8,239 bases of DNA, taken from JANXSF01 sp043755435 (GTDB lineage Bacteria; Acidobacteriota; Terriglobia; Bryobacterales; Bryobacteraceae). The position numbers were made by a program, and so were the translations under genes. The stretch lies in NCBI GenBank assembly GCA_043755435.1, contig JAYUSZ010000351.1:1-8239 (forward strand), read 5' to 3'. Below the pieces are notes generated by a model. The model searched no databases. It saw nothing but the letters and a program-made list of their open reading frames with translations, and was not told the DNA's origin. Positions 1 through 5,462 of this stretch are shown here, in pieces. The stretch's first letter is position 1; every line of letters begins with the position of its first letter.

Positions 1-165
1 TTGCGGATATTGTTCCGCTGCTGGAAAAATAGCGAGCCATATGATGAAGCCCGGTACTTGCTGGCACGGAATAAGCGTGGTGGAGGAGCTTCGGTTGAAG
101 AGGTATCGAAGAAAAGGAAGGTTGTGAAAATCAAGTTGAAACCTGTGGAGATTTTAAAACACTAG
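1..165 (+). pseudogene. C-terminal end of a transposase, probably IS110 family (5' part outside window)
   Basis: Frame 1 is open from the first base to TAG at 163-165 and encodes 54 residues. The opening LRILFRCWKNSEPYDEARYL resembles the extreme C-terminus of IS110-family (DEDD) transposases, where a short helix of the form LRILxxCWKxxxPYDExxYL precedes the stop. The following stretch is rich in Lys, Val and Arg and is not a part I recognise. All catalytic residues would lie upstream of the window, so it cannot be judged here whether the gene is intact or truncated. The family call rests on this short motif only. Confidence 0.5.
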
Positions 166-174
166 ATGGTCTAG
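162..174. repeat. Short inverted repeat at the transposase stop codon
   Basis: CTAGA-TGG-TCTAG is a perfect 5-bp inverted repeat with a 3-base centre that includes the TAG stop codon. It is too short, and lacks a T-run, to be a convincing terminator. It may be a structural element at the end of the insertion sequence. Confidence 0.35.
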
Positions 175-185
175 AGGCTTGACAG

Positions 186-200
186 GACATCTCAGATGTC
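186..200. repeat. 15-bp palindrome downstream of the transposase
   Basis: GACATCT-C-AGATGTC is a perfect 7-bp inverted repeat around one base, starting 20 bp after the transposase stop. No T-tract follows, so an intrinsic terminator is unlikely. It could be a subterminal repeat of the insertion sequence or a protein-binding site. Confidence 0.45.
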
Positions 201-216
201 TTACGGTCACGGCTCT

Positions 217-312
217 GTAACCGTATCTACAACTGTATTTACGAATACCGCAACGTTGCAACCGTACTTACAAATACCCAACGTTACAACCGCATTTACA
301 AATACCACAATC
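217..312. repeat. Three imperfect ~28-bp tandem repeats with internal dyads, upstream of the esterase
   Basis: Units lie at about 229-257, 258-285 and 286-312, with a truncated copy of the unit start at 217-230. The shared core is AACCGTATTTACAAATACC followed by CAACGTT. The first unit contains GTATT-TACG-AATAC, a perfect 5-bp dyad, which is 4/5 preserved in the other two. The unit 1-2 junction contains the 10-bp palindrome GCAACGTTGC (250-259), and AACGTT recurs at 280-285. The period of 28 is not a multiple of three, so this is not coding. There are no unique spacers, so it is not a CRISPR array. An operator array for the esterase or part of a mobile-element end are both possible. Confidence 0.7.
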
Positions 313-345
313 TAATGCCATAAATCGTTACAGAGGTGCGACCAT

Positions 346-352
346 AAGGGAG
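346..352 (+). promoter_or_regulatory. Ribosome binding site favouring the TTG start of the esterase
   Basis: AAGGGAG lies 10 bases before TTG at 363 but 19 bases before the in-frame ATG at 372. Spacing therefore favours TTG, although ATG would give a more conventional signal peptide beginning MKLSYILFLF. Confidence 0.45.
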
Positions 353-362
353 TGCTTTCCCC

Positions 363-1709
363 TTGACCAATATGAAACTATCCTACATTCTGTTCCTCTT
401 TTGCTGCAGTTGCCTGCAGGCTGCGGACAGCTTCACCATTACTTCGGGACTTACTCCGCACCAGATGTTTCAACGCTCGAAAGATGGCACGGCGCTGGTG
501 AACATGACTGGCACAGCATCAGCCGAAGGCCAGCTCGAAGCACGCATAGGCAATGGCCGTTTCGCCCCATTGGCGAAGGTTAAGGCTGGCTCCTGGACCT
601 CTACTGGTCCCACGCTTAAGACCGGTGGACCGTACTCCGTTGAGATCCGATTTGGCCGCCATGTGGAAAAAATCGAAGACGTCTATGTGGGTGACATCTA
701 CATCCTTTCCGGCCAATCTAACATGGTGGGACGAGCCCGCATGGAAGGTCCTGAACCGCCGCATTCTAAAGTGAAGGCATTCACTCCGGCAGGGAAGTGG
801 GAGGAAGCGAAGGAACCGCTACACGAATTAACTAAGGGCTTGAACGATGTGTTGCGAGGCACTGGGCTTGGCTTGCCGTTTGCCAAGGAAATGGTGAAGC
901 GCACTGGGGTTCCCATTGGCTTGGTGCCCTGTGCTAAGGGCGGAACTTCCATTGCGCAGTGGGACCCCGCGTTGAAATCGGAAGGCCGCAAATCGCTTTA
1001 TGGAAACATGCTTGCGCGGTTTCGGGATGCCGGTGGCAAGGCTGCTGGCTTGTTATGGTATCAGGGTGAGGCCGATGCCAAGCCGGAACTCTCGTCCCTT
1101 TATGCAGGCAAGTTTCAGAAGTTTGTGGCTCAGGTGCGGGATGACTTTGATCAACCTGAACTACCGTTTTACTATGCGCAAATCGGACGCTACACTTCAG
1201 AAATGGAACCGGCTTATGAAGGTTGGAATCAAGTGCAGGAAGCGCAGCGATTGTCTGAATTGTTGATCCCAAATTCCGGAATGGTCTCTACGATTGATTT
1301 GGAACTGGATGATTGGATCCACGCCAATCGTCCCAGCTTACAGCGTCTCGGATTGCGTTTTGCCAAGTTGGTTTTGGACGGGGCAAAGCCTCGCATTGTT
1401 AAAGTGAAATGGGACCACGCGCATCAGATCCGAATCGAATTCCAAGGGCTCAGCGGCAAACTTTTGAGCCCTGGCGGCCGCACCTTGGGATTCTCATTGG
1501 TTGACGAAAACAAGAAGCCGCTGCAGCTAATTTATCGAGCATGGATCGATTCTGCTTCAAACACTGTGGTCCTGAATTTGAACCATCAAAAACCCGTCCC
1601 GGACCAAGTGTATGTCTGGTACGGGCAGGGCTTGGATCCAATTTGTAATTTGATGGACGAGTCAGGTTTGGCGCTTCCAACCTTCGGCCCAATTCACGTT
1701 AAGCGATAG
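363..1709 (+). CDS. Secreted SGNH-type carbohydrate esterase (SASA / sialate O-acetylesterase family)
   Basis: Predicted to remove acetyl esters from sugars outside the cytoplasm. Residues 4-20 form a signal peptide (MKLSYILFLFCCSCLQA) with a likely SPase I cut at LQA-A. A beta-rich region (about 22-105) precedes the SGNH core. Block I is LSGQSNM with nucleophile Ser119, block II is the KGGTSI glycine region (192-197), block III is WYQGEAD (232-238), and block V is D317-W-I-H320, completing the catalytic set. Residues from about 345 form a beta-rich C-terminal domain. The length of 448 residues fits the family. The start is TTG 363 with a well-spaced RBS, or ATG 372, which would shorten the protein by three residues. 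The gene lies alone on its strand and its end overlaps the convergent dehydrogenase gene by 11 bp. The true substrate (sialic acid, xylan or another acetylated glycan) cannot be read from sequence. Confidence 0.88.
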   Translation: MTNMKLSYILFLFCCSCLQAADSFTITSGLTPHQMFQRSKDGTALVNMTGTASAEGQLEARIGNGRFAPLAKVKAGSWTSTGPTLKTGGPYSVEIRFGRHVEKIEDVYVGDIYILSGQSNMVGRARMEGPEPPHSKVKAFTPAGKWEEAKEPLHELTKGLNDVLRGTGLGLPFAKEMVKRTGVPIGLVPCAKGGTSIAQWDPALKSEGRKSLYGNMLARFRDAGGKAAGLLWYQGEADAKPELSSLYAGKFQKFVAQVRDDFDQPELPFYYAQIGRYTSEMEPAYEGWNQVQEAQRLSELLIPNSGMVSTIDLELDDWIHANRPSLQRLGLRFAKLVLDGAKPRIVKVKWDHAHQIRIEFQGLSGKLLSPGGRTLGFSLVDENKKPLQLIYRAWIDSASNTVVLNLNHQKPVPDQVYVWYGQGLDPICNLMDESGLALPTFGPIHVKR

Positions 1710-2778
1710 GCTTTATCGCCACAGCATTTGCTCTGGTGAACAGACCACGCATGCCAGCGGCGATCACTTCCTGGGCGCGCAGACCGTCGTTGTGATTCGT
1801 AGGAAACGCAGTGCCGCTGCGGCAGCATTCAAGGAATGCTGCGGCCTCGGCTTTATATGCTGGACCAAAGCGATCCTCAAATTCCGGAGCCCCAGCGCGC
1901 GCCTTGCCGCCGGGAAACGTCTTGCGGGACAGTGGCTCAACAGCACCACGAGGGCCAAAAGCTTCCACCACCGTCTCGCTAGGATCTTGATTGAAGTGCC
2001 CGATTTGGATCTGGCCTTTCTCGCCAAAAATAATGGTCTCTACGCGATATCCTGAAACGTGATTTCGAGTGACTTGAACCTGCCCCAGCACATCTTCGCC
2101 GAACCACATATACAGCATGGTGTCGTCAAAATCTTCCTCGCACTTGGCAACTTTGTGATTGTAGAGCCGAGTTCCAATTGCCAAAGCACGATCCGGCATG
2201 CCTCCCAAAAGCCACATGATTTCATCCACATTGTGGACAGACATGTCAGGTAAAATTCCGCCGCTTTGATAGCCATCAGGTGGCGGACCGGAATCCTCAA
2301 GAGCCGAGTAAACCTTGAAAACCTTGCCAATTACACCAGATTGCATCAATTCGCGGCCGTAGGCCAAAGCGCCGTCAAAGCGCCTTTGAAACGCAAGCAT
2401 TACTGAGTTTGGGTAGTCGCGATCCAGTTCAGCGCAAAAAGCGGTGTCGCCTTCAAGGGATCCCGTCAGAGGTTTTTCTAGAATCACCCGGTGTCCTGCT
2501 TTCACTAGCGTTGAGGCGTGTTGCCGGTGCTTTTCCGTGGGCGTGACAATCATTGTCGCTTTTGTACCACCCCAGGCCAAATACTCTTCCGGCGAAGGGA
2601 ACAGTTTGCCGGTGTAGTTCATTTCGGCAGCGAACCTTTGTGTTTTGGGCACATCCAAATCCACCACAGCAGCAAGGCGGCATAGGCCAGTTTCGCGCTC
2701 CAGTTCTAAAAGGTGACGGGCGTGAACCCACCCCATGCGTCCAATTCCTACAATTCCAATATCGATTGATTTGTTCAT
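1699..2778 (-). CDS. Gfo/Idh/MocA family NAD(P)-dependent oxidoreductase (inositol 2-dehydrogenase-like)
   Basis: Cytoplasmic sugar or polyol dehydrogenase of 359 residues, typical for the family. The N-terminal Rossmann fold shows G11-I-G13-R-M-G16 and an acidic residue at the end of strand 2 (VVDLD, 38-42). The family hallmark E101-K102-P103 carries the catalytic lysine. The C-terminal half has GGILPDMSVHNVDE (173-186), giving D178, H182 and D185 as the active-site set seen in IolG-like members. I chose ATG 2778 because the Rossmann strand begins immediately after it; the frame is open to 2913 but the extra 45 residues match nothing in the family. The RBS is weak (GGA about 13 bases upstream). 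It is convergent with the esterase and divergent from tatA. The substrate is unknown: myo-inositol is suggested only by the D-x3-H-x2-D pattern. Confidence 0.88.
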   Translation of the reverse strand: MNKSIDIGIVGIGRMGWVHARHLLELERETGLCRLAAVVDLDVPKTQRFAAEMNYTGKLFPSPEEYLAWGGTKATMIVTPTEKHRQHASTLVKAGHRVILEKPLTGSLEGDTAFCAELDRDYPNSVMLAFQRRFDGALAYGRELMQSGVIGKVFKVYSALEDSGPPPDGYQSGGILPDMSVHNVDEIMWLLGGMPDRALAIGTRLYNHKVAKCEEDFDDTMLYMWFGEDVLGQVQVTRNHVSGYRVETIIFGEKGQIQIGHFNQDPSETVVEAFGPRGAVEPLSRKTFPGGKARAGAPEFEDRFGPAYKAEAAAFLECCRSGTAFPTNHNDGLRAQEVIAAGMRGLFTRANAVAIKPIA

Positions 2779-2894
2779 GAAGTTCTGATTTCCAAATAAT
2801 GATACCTTCTTTGAGCGATCGCTTGCCTCCTTCACGGCCAATCGCATGTTATGCTGATACTGAAGGAATACCTTTAGGGAGGACCAATCATTCC
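2779..2894. promoter_or_regulatory. Divergent intergenic region between the oxidoreductase and tatA
   Basis: These 116 bp must hold promoters for both flanking genes. It contains the perfect 10-bp palindrome AGCGATCGCT at 2814-2823 and a small AAGG-AATA-CCTT hairpin at 2863-2874 just before the tatA RBS. A possible but poor sigma70 promoter for tatA is TTGCCT (2823-2828) with TGTTAT (2847-2852), 18-base spacing. No strong consensus promoter was seen on either strand. Confidence 0.4.
2876..2883 (+). promoter_or_regulatory. Strong ribosome binding site of tatA
   Basis: AGGGAGGA lies 11 bases upstream of ATG 2895. This fixes the tatA start there, although the reading frame is open to ATG 2799. 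Confidence 0.65.
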
Positions 2895-3383
2895 ATGGGC
2901 TCACTGGGCACACAGGAAATGATCGTTATCTTCATCATGGCTCTTCTTATTTTCGGCCCTAAAAAGCTGCCGGAACTGGGACGCACCGTGGCGAAGGCGA
3001 TGGGTGAGTTTCGCCGCGCGTCGGCGGAATTGAAAACCACATTTGATCGCGAAATGAACTCCCTGGAGCGGGAAACAGAATCCCTGCGTCAGGCCTCAAC
3101 AGACCTGCACAACCAAGTAGTGGATCATTCTTATCACGATGATTCCAGTTATTACGATTCCAGCTATTACAGTGGAGAACCGTACGATTCCACCCAATCC
3201 AGCACATCCACACTAAGCGCATCCGCAACTCAGGGCGCCGAAACATCCGCTATTGAAGCTTCAGAACACACTTTGGCGTTGGCCGAACCTCCCGCTGTGG
3301 AAGGTACCGACCATGCCCCGGTGACTCCGGTTCCTGCGGCTGAAACAGTGGCGCAGACGAATGGACATGCACAGCATTCCTGA
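2895..3383 (+). CDS. tatA: Twin-arginine translocase subunit TatA/TatB family
   Basis: Pore-forming or substrate-binding component of the Tat system, which exports folded proteins across the inner membrane. One N-terminal membrane helix (about 9-20) is followed by the hinge F20-G21-P22 and KKLPELGR (23-30), then a charged amphipathic helix to about 65. Position 8 is Glu, a TatB-like trait, while FGPKKLPELGR is TatA-like. No second tatA/B gene is visible, so this protein may serve both roles. The 162-residue length exceeds a minimal TatA because of a long, hydrophilic cytoplasmic tail: a His/Tyr/Ser/Asp-rich stretch (76-100) containing a DSSYY repeat, then an Ala/Glu/Thr/Pro-rich end. The start follows the strong RBS. 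tatC follows after 28 bp, so the two are probably co-transcribed. Confidence 0.9.
   Translation: MGSLGTQEMIVIFIMALLIFGPKKLPELGRTVAKAMGEFRRASAELKTTFDREMNSLERETESLRQASTDLHNQVVDHSYHDDSSYYDSSYYSGEPYDSTQSSTSTLSASATQGAETSAIEASEHTLALAEPPAVEGTDHAPVTPVPAAETVAQTNGHAQHS
3123..3170 (+). repeat. 15-bp tandem repeat inside tatA (DSSYY units)
   Basis: GATTCCAGTTATTAC (3141-3155) is followed directly by GATTCCAGCTATTAC (3156-3170), 14 of 15 bases identical and in frame, coding DSSYY twice. A diverged unit coding DHSYH lies just upstream at 3123-3137. The repeat expands the cytoplasmic tail and looks like recent slippage. Confidence 0.7.
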
Positions 3384-3411
3384 GTCTGCCTCCTAGCTTT
3401 GGTATCGACTA

Positions 3412-4542
3412 ATGGCAACTGATGAAACCAAGGGGCATGGCCCTCTGGGTGAGGACTCGCCCGTAACTCCGCCGTCTGAAGTGGTGCATTCGGACCATCA
3501 ACAACAGCATGTTGATGATCCGTACCACAACTATGATGATCCGTACGCGGAGCACTCATACCATGGCCCTGAGGTTTCGTCAGAAGTCGCAACCACTCTG
3601 CCTCCAGTGCAGGCTGGCTCTCCTCCGCCTCCGCCGTTTAAGGATGAAAGCAAGGAGGCCGATGATGACGAGGGTATGCTTCGCATGTCATTTTTGGAGC
3701 ATTTGGAGGAACTTCGCTTCCGGTTGATTCGAATGTTGTGGGGACTTGTCATCTCCTTTCTTGGCTGCTTCGCGTTCAAAGAGGCCTTGTGGGTAATTGT
3801 TTCCGGGCCGGCTAAGACAGCACTGCTGCGTTTAGGTTATGCCCCGGATCTAGTTCAACTGGACCCGATGGACACGTTCTCCGTGGTCTGGATGAAGATT
3901 CCTTTGCTGGTTTCTTTATTCGTGGCCTCACCCTGGATCCTATATCAAGTGTGGGCTTTTATTGCGCCGGGCTTATACAAGAATGAAAAGAAGCTGGCGG
4001 CTCCCTTCGTGCTCACCTCCGCCGGATTGTTTATTCTAGGCGGGCTGTTTGCTTATTTCGTTGCATTCCGATTTGGCTTGGAATTCCTGCTGGGCGTTGG
4101 GAAAGAAATCAACATAAAACCGCAGATTTCCATTGTCAGTTATTCCGATTTGTTCTTTAACGTGATCCTGGGCGTCAGTCTGGTTTTCGAAATGCCGGTA
4201 GTGATCTTCTTCCTCAGCATGCTGCGAATTGTGTCAGCGAAATTCCTGCTGGAACATTCCCGTTACGCAATTCTGGGCATCACCTTGTTGGCCGCGCTGA
4301 TTACACCAACTCCGGATGCGTTCAATATGATGTTGTTCGCAATGCCGATGGTGGTCCTGTACTTTGTGGGCGTTTTTGCCGCCTATTTACTGGAACATCA
4401 GCGCGAACATAACCGGTTCCCATGGATGGCGATCCTGGTGGTGGTTGCCGCAATTCTGGCTATGGCTGGAGCAATGGTGGCATTCCTGGTGTTTAAGTAT
4501 GGATACCATGTAGTGCCTTATTGGCCGTTCTTGTTTCGCTGA
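3412..4542 (+). CDS. tatC: Twin-arginine translocase subunit TatC with extended N-terminus
   Basis: Integral membrane receptor for twin-arginine signal peptides and partner of TatA. Family motifs: SFLEHLEELRFRL (93-105), PGLYKNEKK (186-194), GVSLVFEMPVV (254-264) and ITPTPDAFNMMLFAMPMVVLYF (297-318). Membrane segments lie near 107-125, 161-185, 198-221, 246-270, 284-300 and 304-326, with a seventh hydrophobic stretch at about 337-363. The canonical core would begin near Met92, so residues 1-88 are an extra acidic tail rich in His, Tyr and Pro, ending in a PPPPP run. ATG 3412 lacks a clear RBS, while AAGGAGG at 3652-3658 and GAGGG just before ATG 3676 could support an internal start giving a normal-length TatC of 288 residues. 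The codon pattern and the absence of stops suggest the long form is real. It follows tatA and converges with vapC. Confidence 0.93.
   Translation: MATDETKGHGPLGEDSPVTPPSEVVHSDHQQQHVDDPYHNYDDPYAEHSYHGPEVSSEVATTLPPVQAGSPPPPPFKDESKEADDDEGMLRMSFLEHLEELRFRLIRMLWGLVISFLGCFAFKEALWVIVSGPAKTALLRLGYAPDLVQLDPMDTFSVVWMKIPLLVSLFVASPWILYQVWAFIAPGLYKNEKKLAAPFVLTSAGLFILGGLFAYFVAFRFGLEFLLGVGKEINIKPQISIVSYSDLFFNVILGVSLVFEMPVVIFFLSMLRIVSAKFLLEHSRYAILGITLLAALITPTPDAFNMMLFAMPMVVLYFVGVFAAYLLEHQREHNRFPWMAILVVVAAILAMAGAMVAFLVFKYGYHVVPYWPFLFR
3514..3546 (+). repeat. Direct repeat within the tatC 5' extension
   Basis: GATGATCCGTAC occurs at 3514-3525 and again, identically, at 3535-3546, with a period of 21 bp. It is in frame and codes DDPY twice in the His/Tyr/Asp-rich N-terminal tail. 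Confidence 0.65.
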
Positions 4543-4576
4543 GAAAGGATTAGGAAGGCAGTCGACTTTGAGGGGC

Positions 4577-4960
4577 TTAGAAATCTAAATCCGTTCTGAG
4601 GAAATCAGCCCCTTTGAAGAGAAGCTTTTCCCCGGTAGCCTTGGCCAGAGCATAAGAAAAGCAATCGCCGAAATTCAACCCTGCGGGGTGACGCCCTTTG
4701 CCGAATTTGTGAAAAGCCCGGCGCGCCCATTCCAATTGCTTTTCGTCCATTACAACTTTCTGGACTCCCGCTTTCAGCAGAAACAATTCCAGCTCGCGCA
4801 CGCCTTCATCGCCCAACCGTCCTTCCACAATCATGTGCAGCTCAAGAGCGGAAGGCATGGCGATCAACCGAATGGGATCTCGTTCGATAGCGTTCGCCAT
4901 TGTTTCCCAGTCGACTTCCCGGAACAGAATGGCCGCTATTGCAGAGGGGTCAATCACCAT
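4577..4960 (-). CDS. vapC: VapC-type PIN-domain toxin (ribonuclease)
   Basis: Predicted Mg2+-dependent endoribonuclease toxin of a type II toxin-antitoxin pair, 127 residues, normal for VapC. The PIN acidic residues are present: D4 in MVIDPSA, E40 in SALE, D99 in NFGDCFSYALAK, and D119/D124 in the GADF-RTD end (KGADFLRTDLDF). Position 5 is Pro where Thr or Ser is usual, but the acidic quartet is intact, so activity is expected. ATG 4960 overlaps the last base of the vapB stop (TGATG on the minus strand), indicating translational coupling. It converges with tatC across 34 bp. Confidence 0.9.
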   Translation of the reverse strand: MVIDPSAIAAILFREVDWETMANAIERDPIRLIAMPSALELHMIVEGRLGDEGVRELELFLLKAGVQKVVMDEKQLEWARRAFHKFGKGRHPAGLNFGDCFSYALAKATGEKLLFKGADFLRTDLDF

Positions 4961-5214
4961 CAGGAAGGCAGCCCGTTATCGTCGTATCCTATGATCTCTT
5001 CAGCAGATCTTGGGTCCAAAATTGGGAGTCTTGCCAGACGGTTTTGGATTGCGACAATTTCCTCAAGCAGGCTCGGACCTTTCAATAGCGCACGTTTTCG
5101 TTCCAGTCGCTCACGAAGGGATTCGAGTACAGCTTCGGTGATGGATTCTCCGGTTACTTCTGCCAATTCGCGCGCCAAGTGATCGGCTTCGGGGTGTTTG
5201 ATGCTAAGAGGCAT
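4960..5214 (-). CDS. vapB: VapB-type antitoxin (Rv0623 / PSK-operon transcription factor family)
   Basis: Antitoxin of 84 residues that should bind and inhibit VapC and repress its own promoter. Residues 1-38 (MPLSIKHPEADHLARELAEV then TGESITEAVLESLRERLE) match the ribbon-helix-helix DNA-binding segment of the Rv0623-like family. The end IIGYDDNGLPS matches the conserved toxin-binding tail (typically IxGYDxxGLP). ATG 5214 is preceded by AGG nine bases upstream, which lies inside the operator palindrome. It is the first gene of the operon and overlaps vapC by one base. Confidence 0.9.
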   Translation of the reverse strand: MPLSIKHPEADHLARELAEVTGESITEAVLESLRERLERKRALLKGPSLLEEIVAIQNRLARLPILDPRSAEEIIGYDDNGLPS

Positions 5215-5219
5215 GAATG

Positions 5220-5233
5220 TATACCTAGGTATA
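5220..5233. promoter_or_regulatory. Palindromic operator of vapBC
   Basis: TATACCTAGGTATA is a perfect 14-bp palindrome starting 6 bp upstream of the vapB ATG. It covers the AGG that would serve as RBS and directly adjoins AT-rich minus-strand sequence with TATTAT (5239-5234 or 5236-5231) as a candidate -10 box. Its position fits autorepression by the VapB-VapC complex. No good -35 box is visible. Confidence 0.7.
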
Positions 5234-5239
5234 ATAATA

Positions 5240-5389
5240 TCACGATTCTAGAAATTGGTGTGCCGCAGCTTTTATTGCTAGCCGCCGCGCGTACGGAAAC
5301 AAATTTGATGCCTCTTGTTTTGGAATTAAGTGCAGCCGGGTCAGCTTCACCTTGTCTTCAGCACTATAATGCCGCCGATGCTTTGTCAT
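5240..5389 (-). pseudogene. Truncated transposase OrfA remnant (helix-turn-helix, IS3/IS66-like)
   Basis: From ATG 5389 (GGAG 8 bases upstream) the first 25 or so residues, MTKHRRHYSAEDKVKLTR and on to HLIPKQEASNL, match the start of IS3/IS66-type OrfA proteins of the form MTKxRRxYSAEEKVxILRxHL-KxPVSDLC. The similarity then fades: the expected CDKHGLxPxxFYxWQKQFFEN is replaced by a Leu/Ala/Arg-rich stretch ending HQFLES, and TGA follows at 5242-5240 after only 49 residues, half of a normal OrfA. It is a decayed fragment, not a functional gene. Confidence 0.6.
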
Positions 5390-5450
5390 TCGTCTCGCTC
5401 CATTTACTTCTTCGGCCCGAACTTTCTCATTTTTGAACTGAGGCGGTACA
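5240..5450 (-). mobile_element. Insertion sequence remnant with one possible end
   Basis: The OrfA remnant plus its upstream leader. On the minus strand the leader starts TGTACCGCCTCAGTTC (from 5450), which looks like an IS terminal repeat and lies 12 bp past the stop codon of the HEPN-like gene. No second end or target-site duplication was found, so the element has been truncated, apparently up to the vapBC promoter. Confidence 0.45.
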
Positions 5451-5462
5451 TGAGTATAACCG

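Noticed and set aside
217..312. Possible CRISPR array
   Set aside because: The ~28-bp units are adjacent and repeat throughout; there are no unique spacers between conserved repeats.
2799..2894. Longer tatA start at ATG 2799
   Set aside because: The strong RBS at 2876-2883 is placed for ATG 2895, and the TatA/B membrane helix starts right after that codon.
2779..2913. N-terminal 45-residue extension of the oxidoreductase reading frame
   Set aside because: It precedes the Rossmann strand, has no family similarity, and overlaps the tatA promoter, RBS and start on the other strand.
4577..4588. TTAGA-AA-TCTAA as a terminator between tatC and vapC
   Set aside because: The stem is only 5 bp, AT-rich, lacks a T-run and overlaps the vapC stop codon; it does not meet the pattern of an intrinsic terminator.
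4688..5182. 164-residue plus-strand frame opposite vapBC
   Set aside because: It is antisense to two well-supported overlapping genes and its translation has no recognisable domain.
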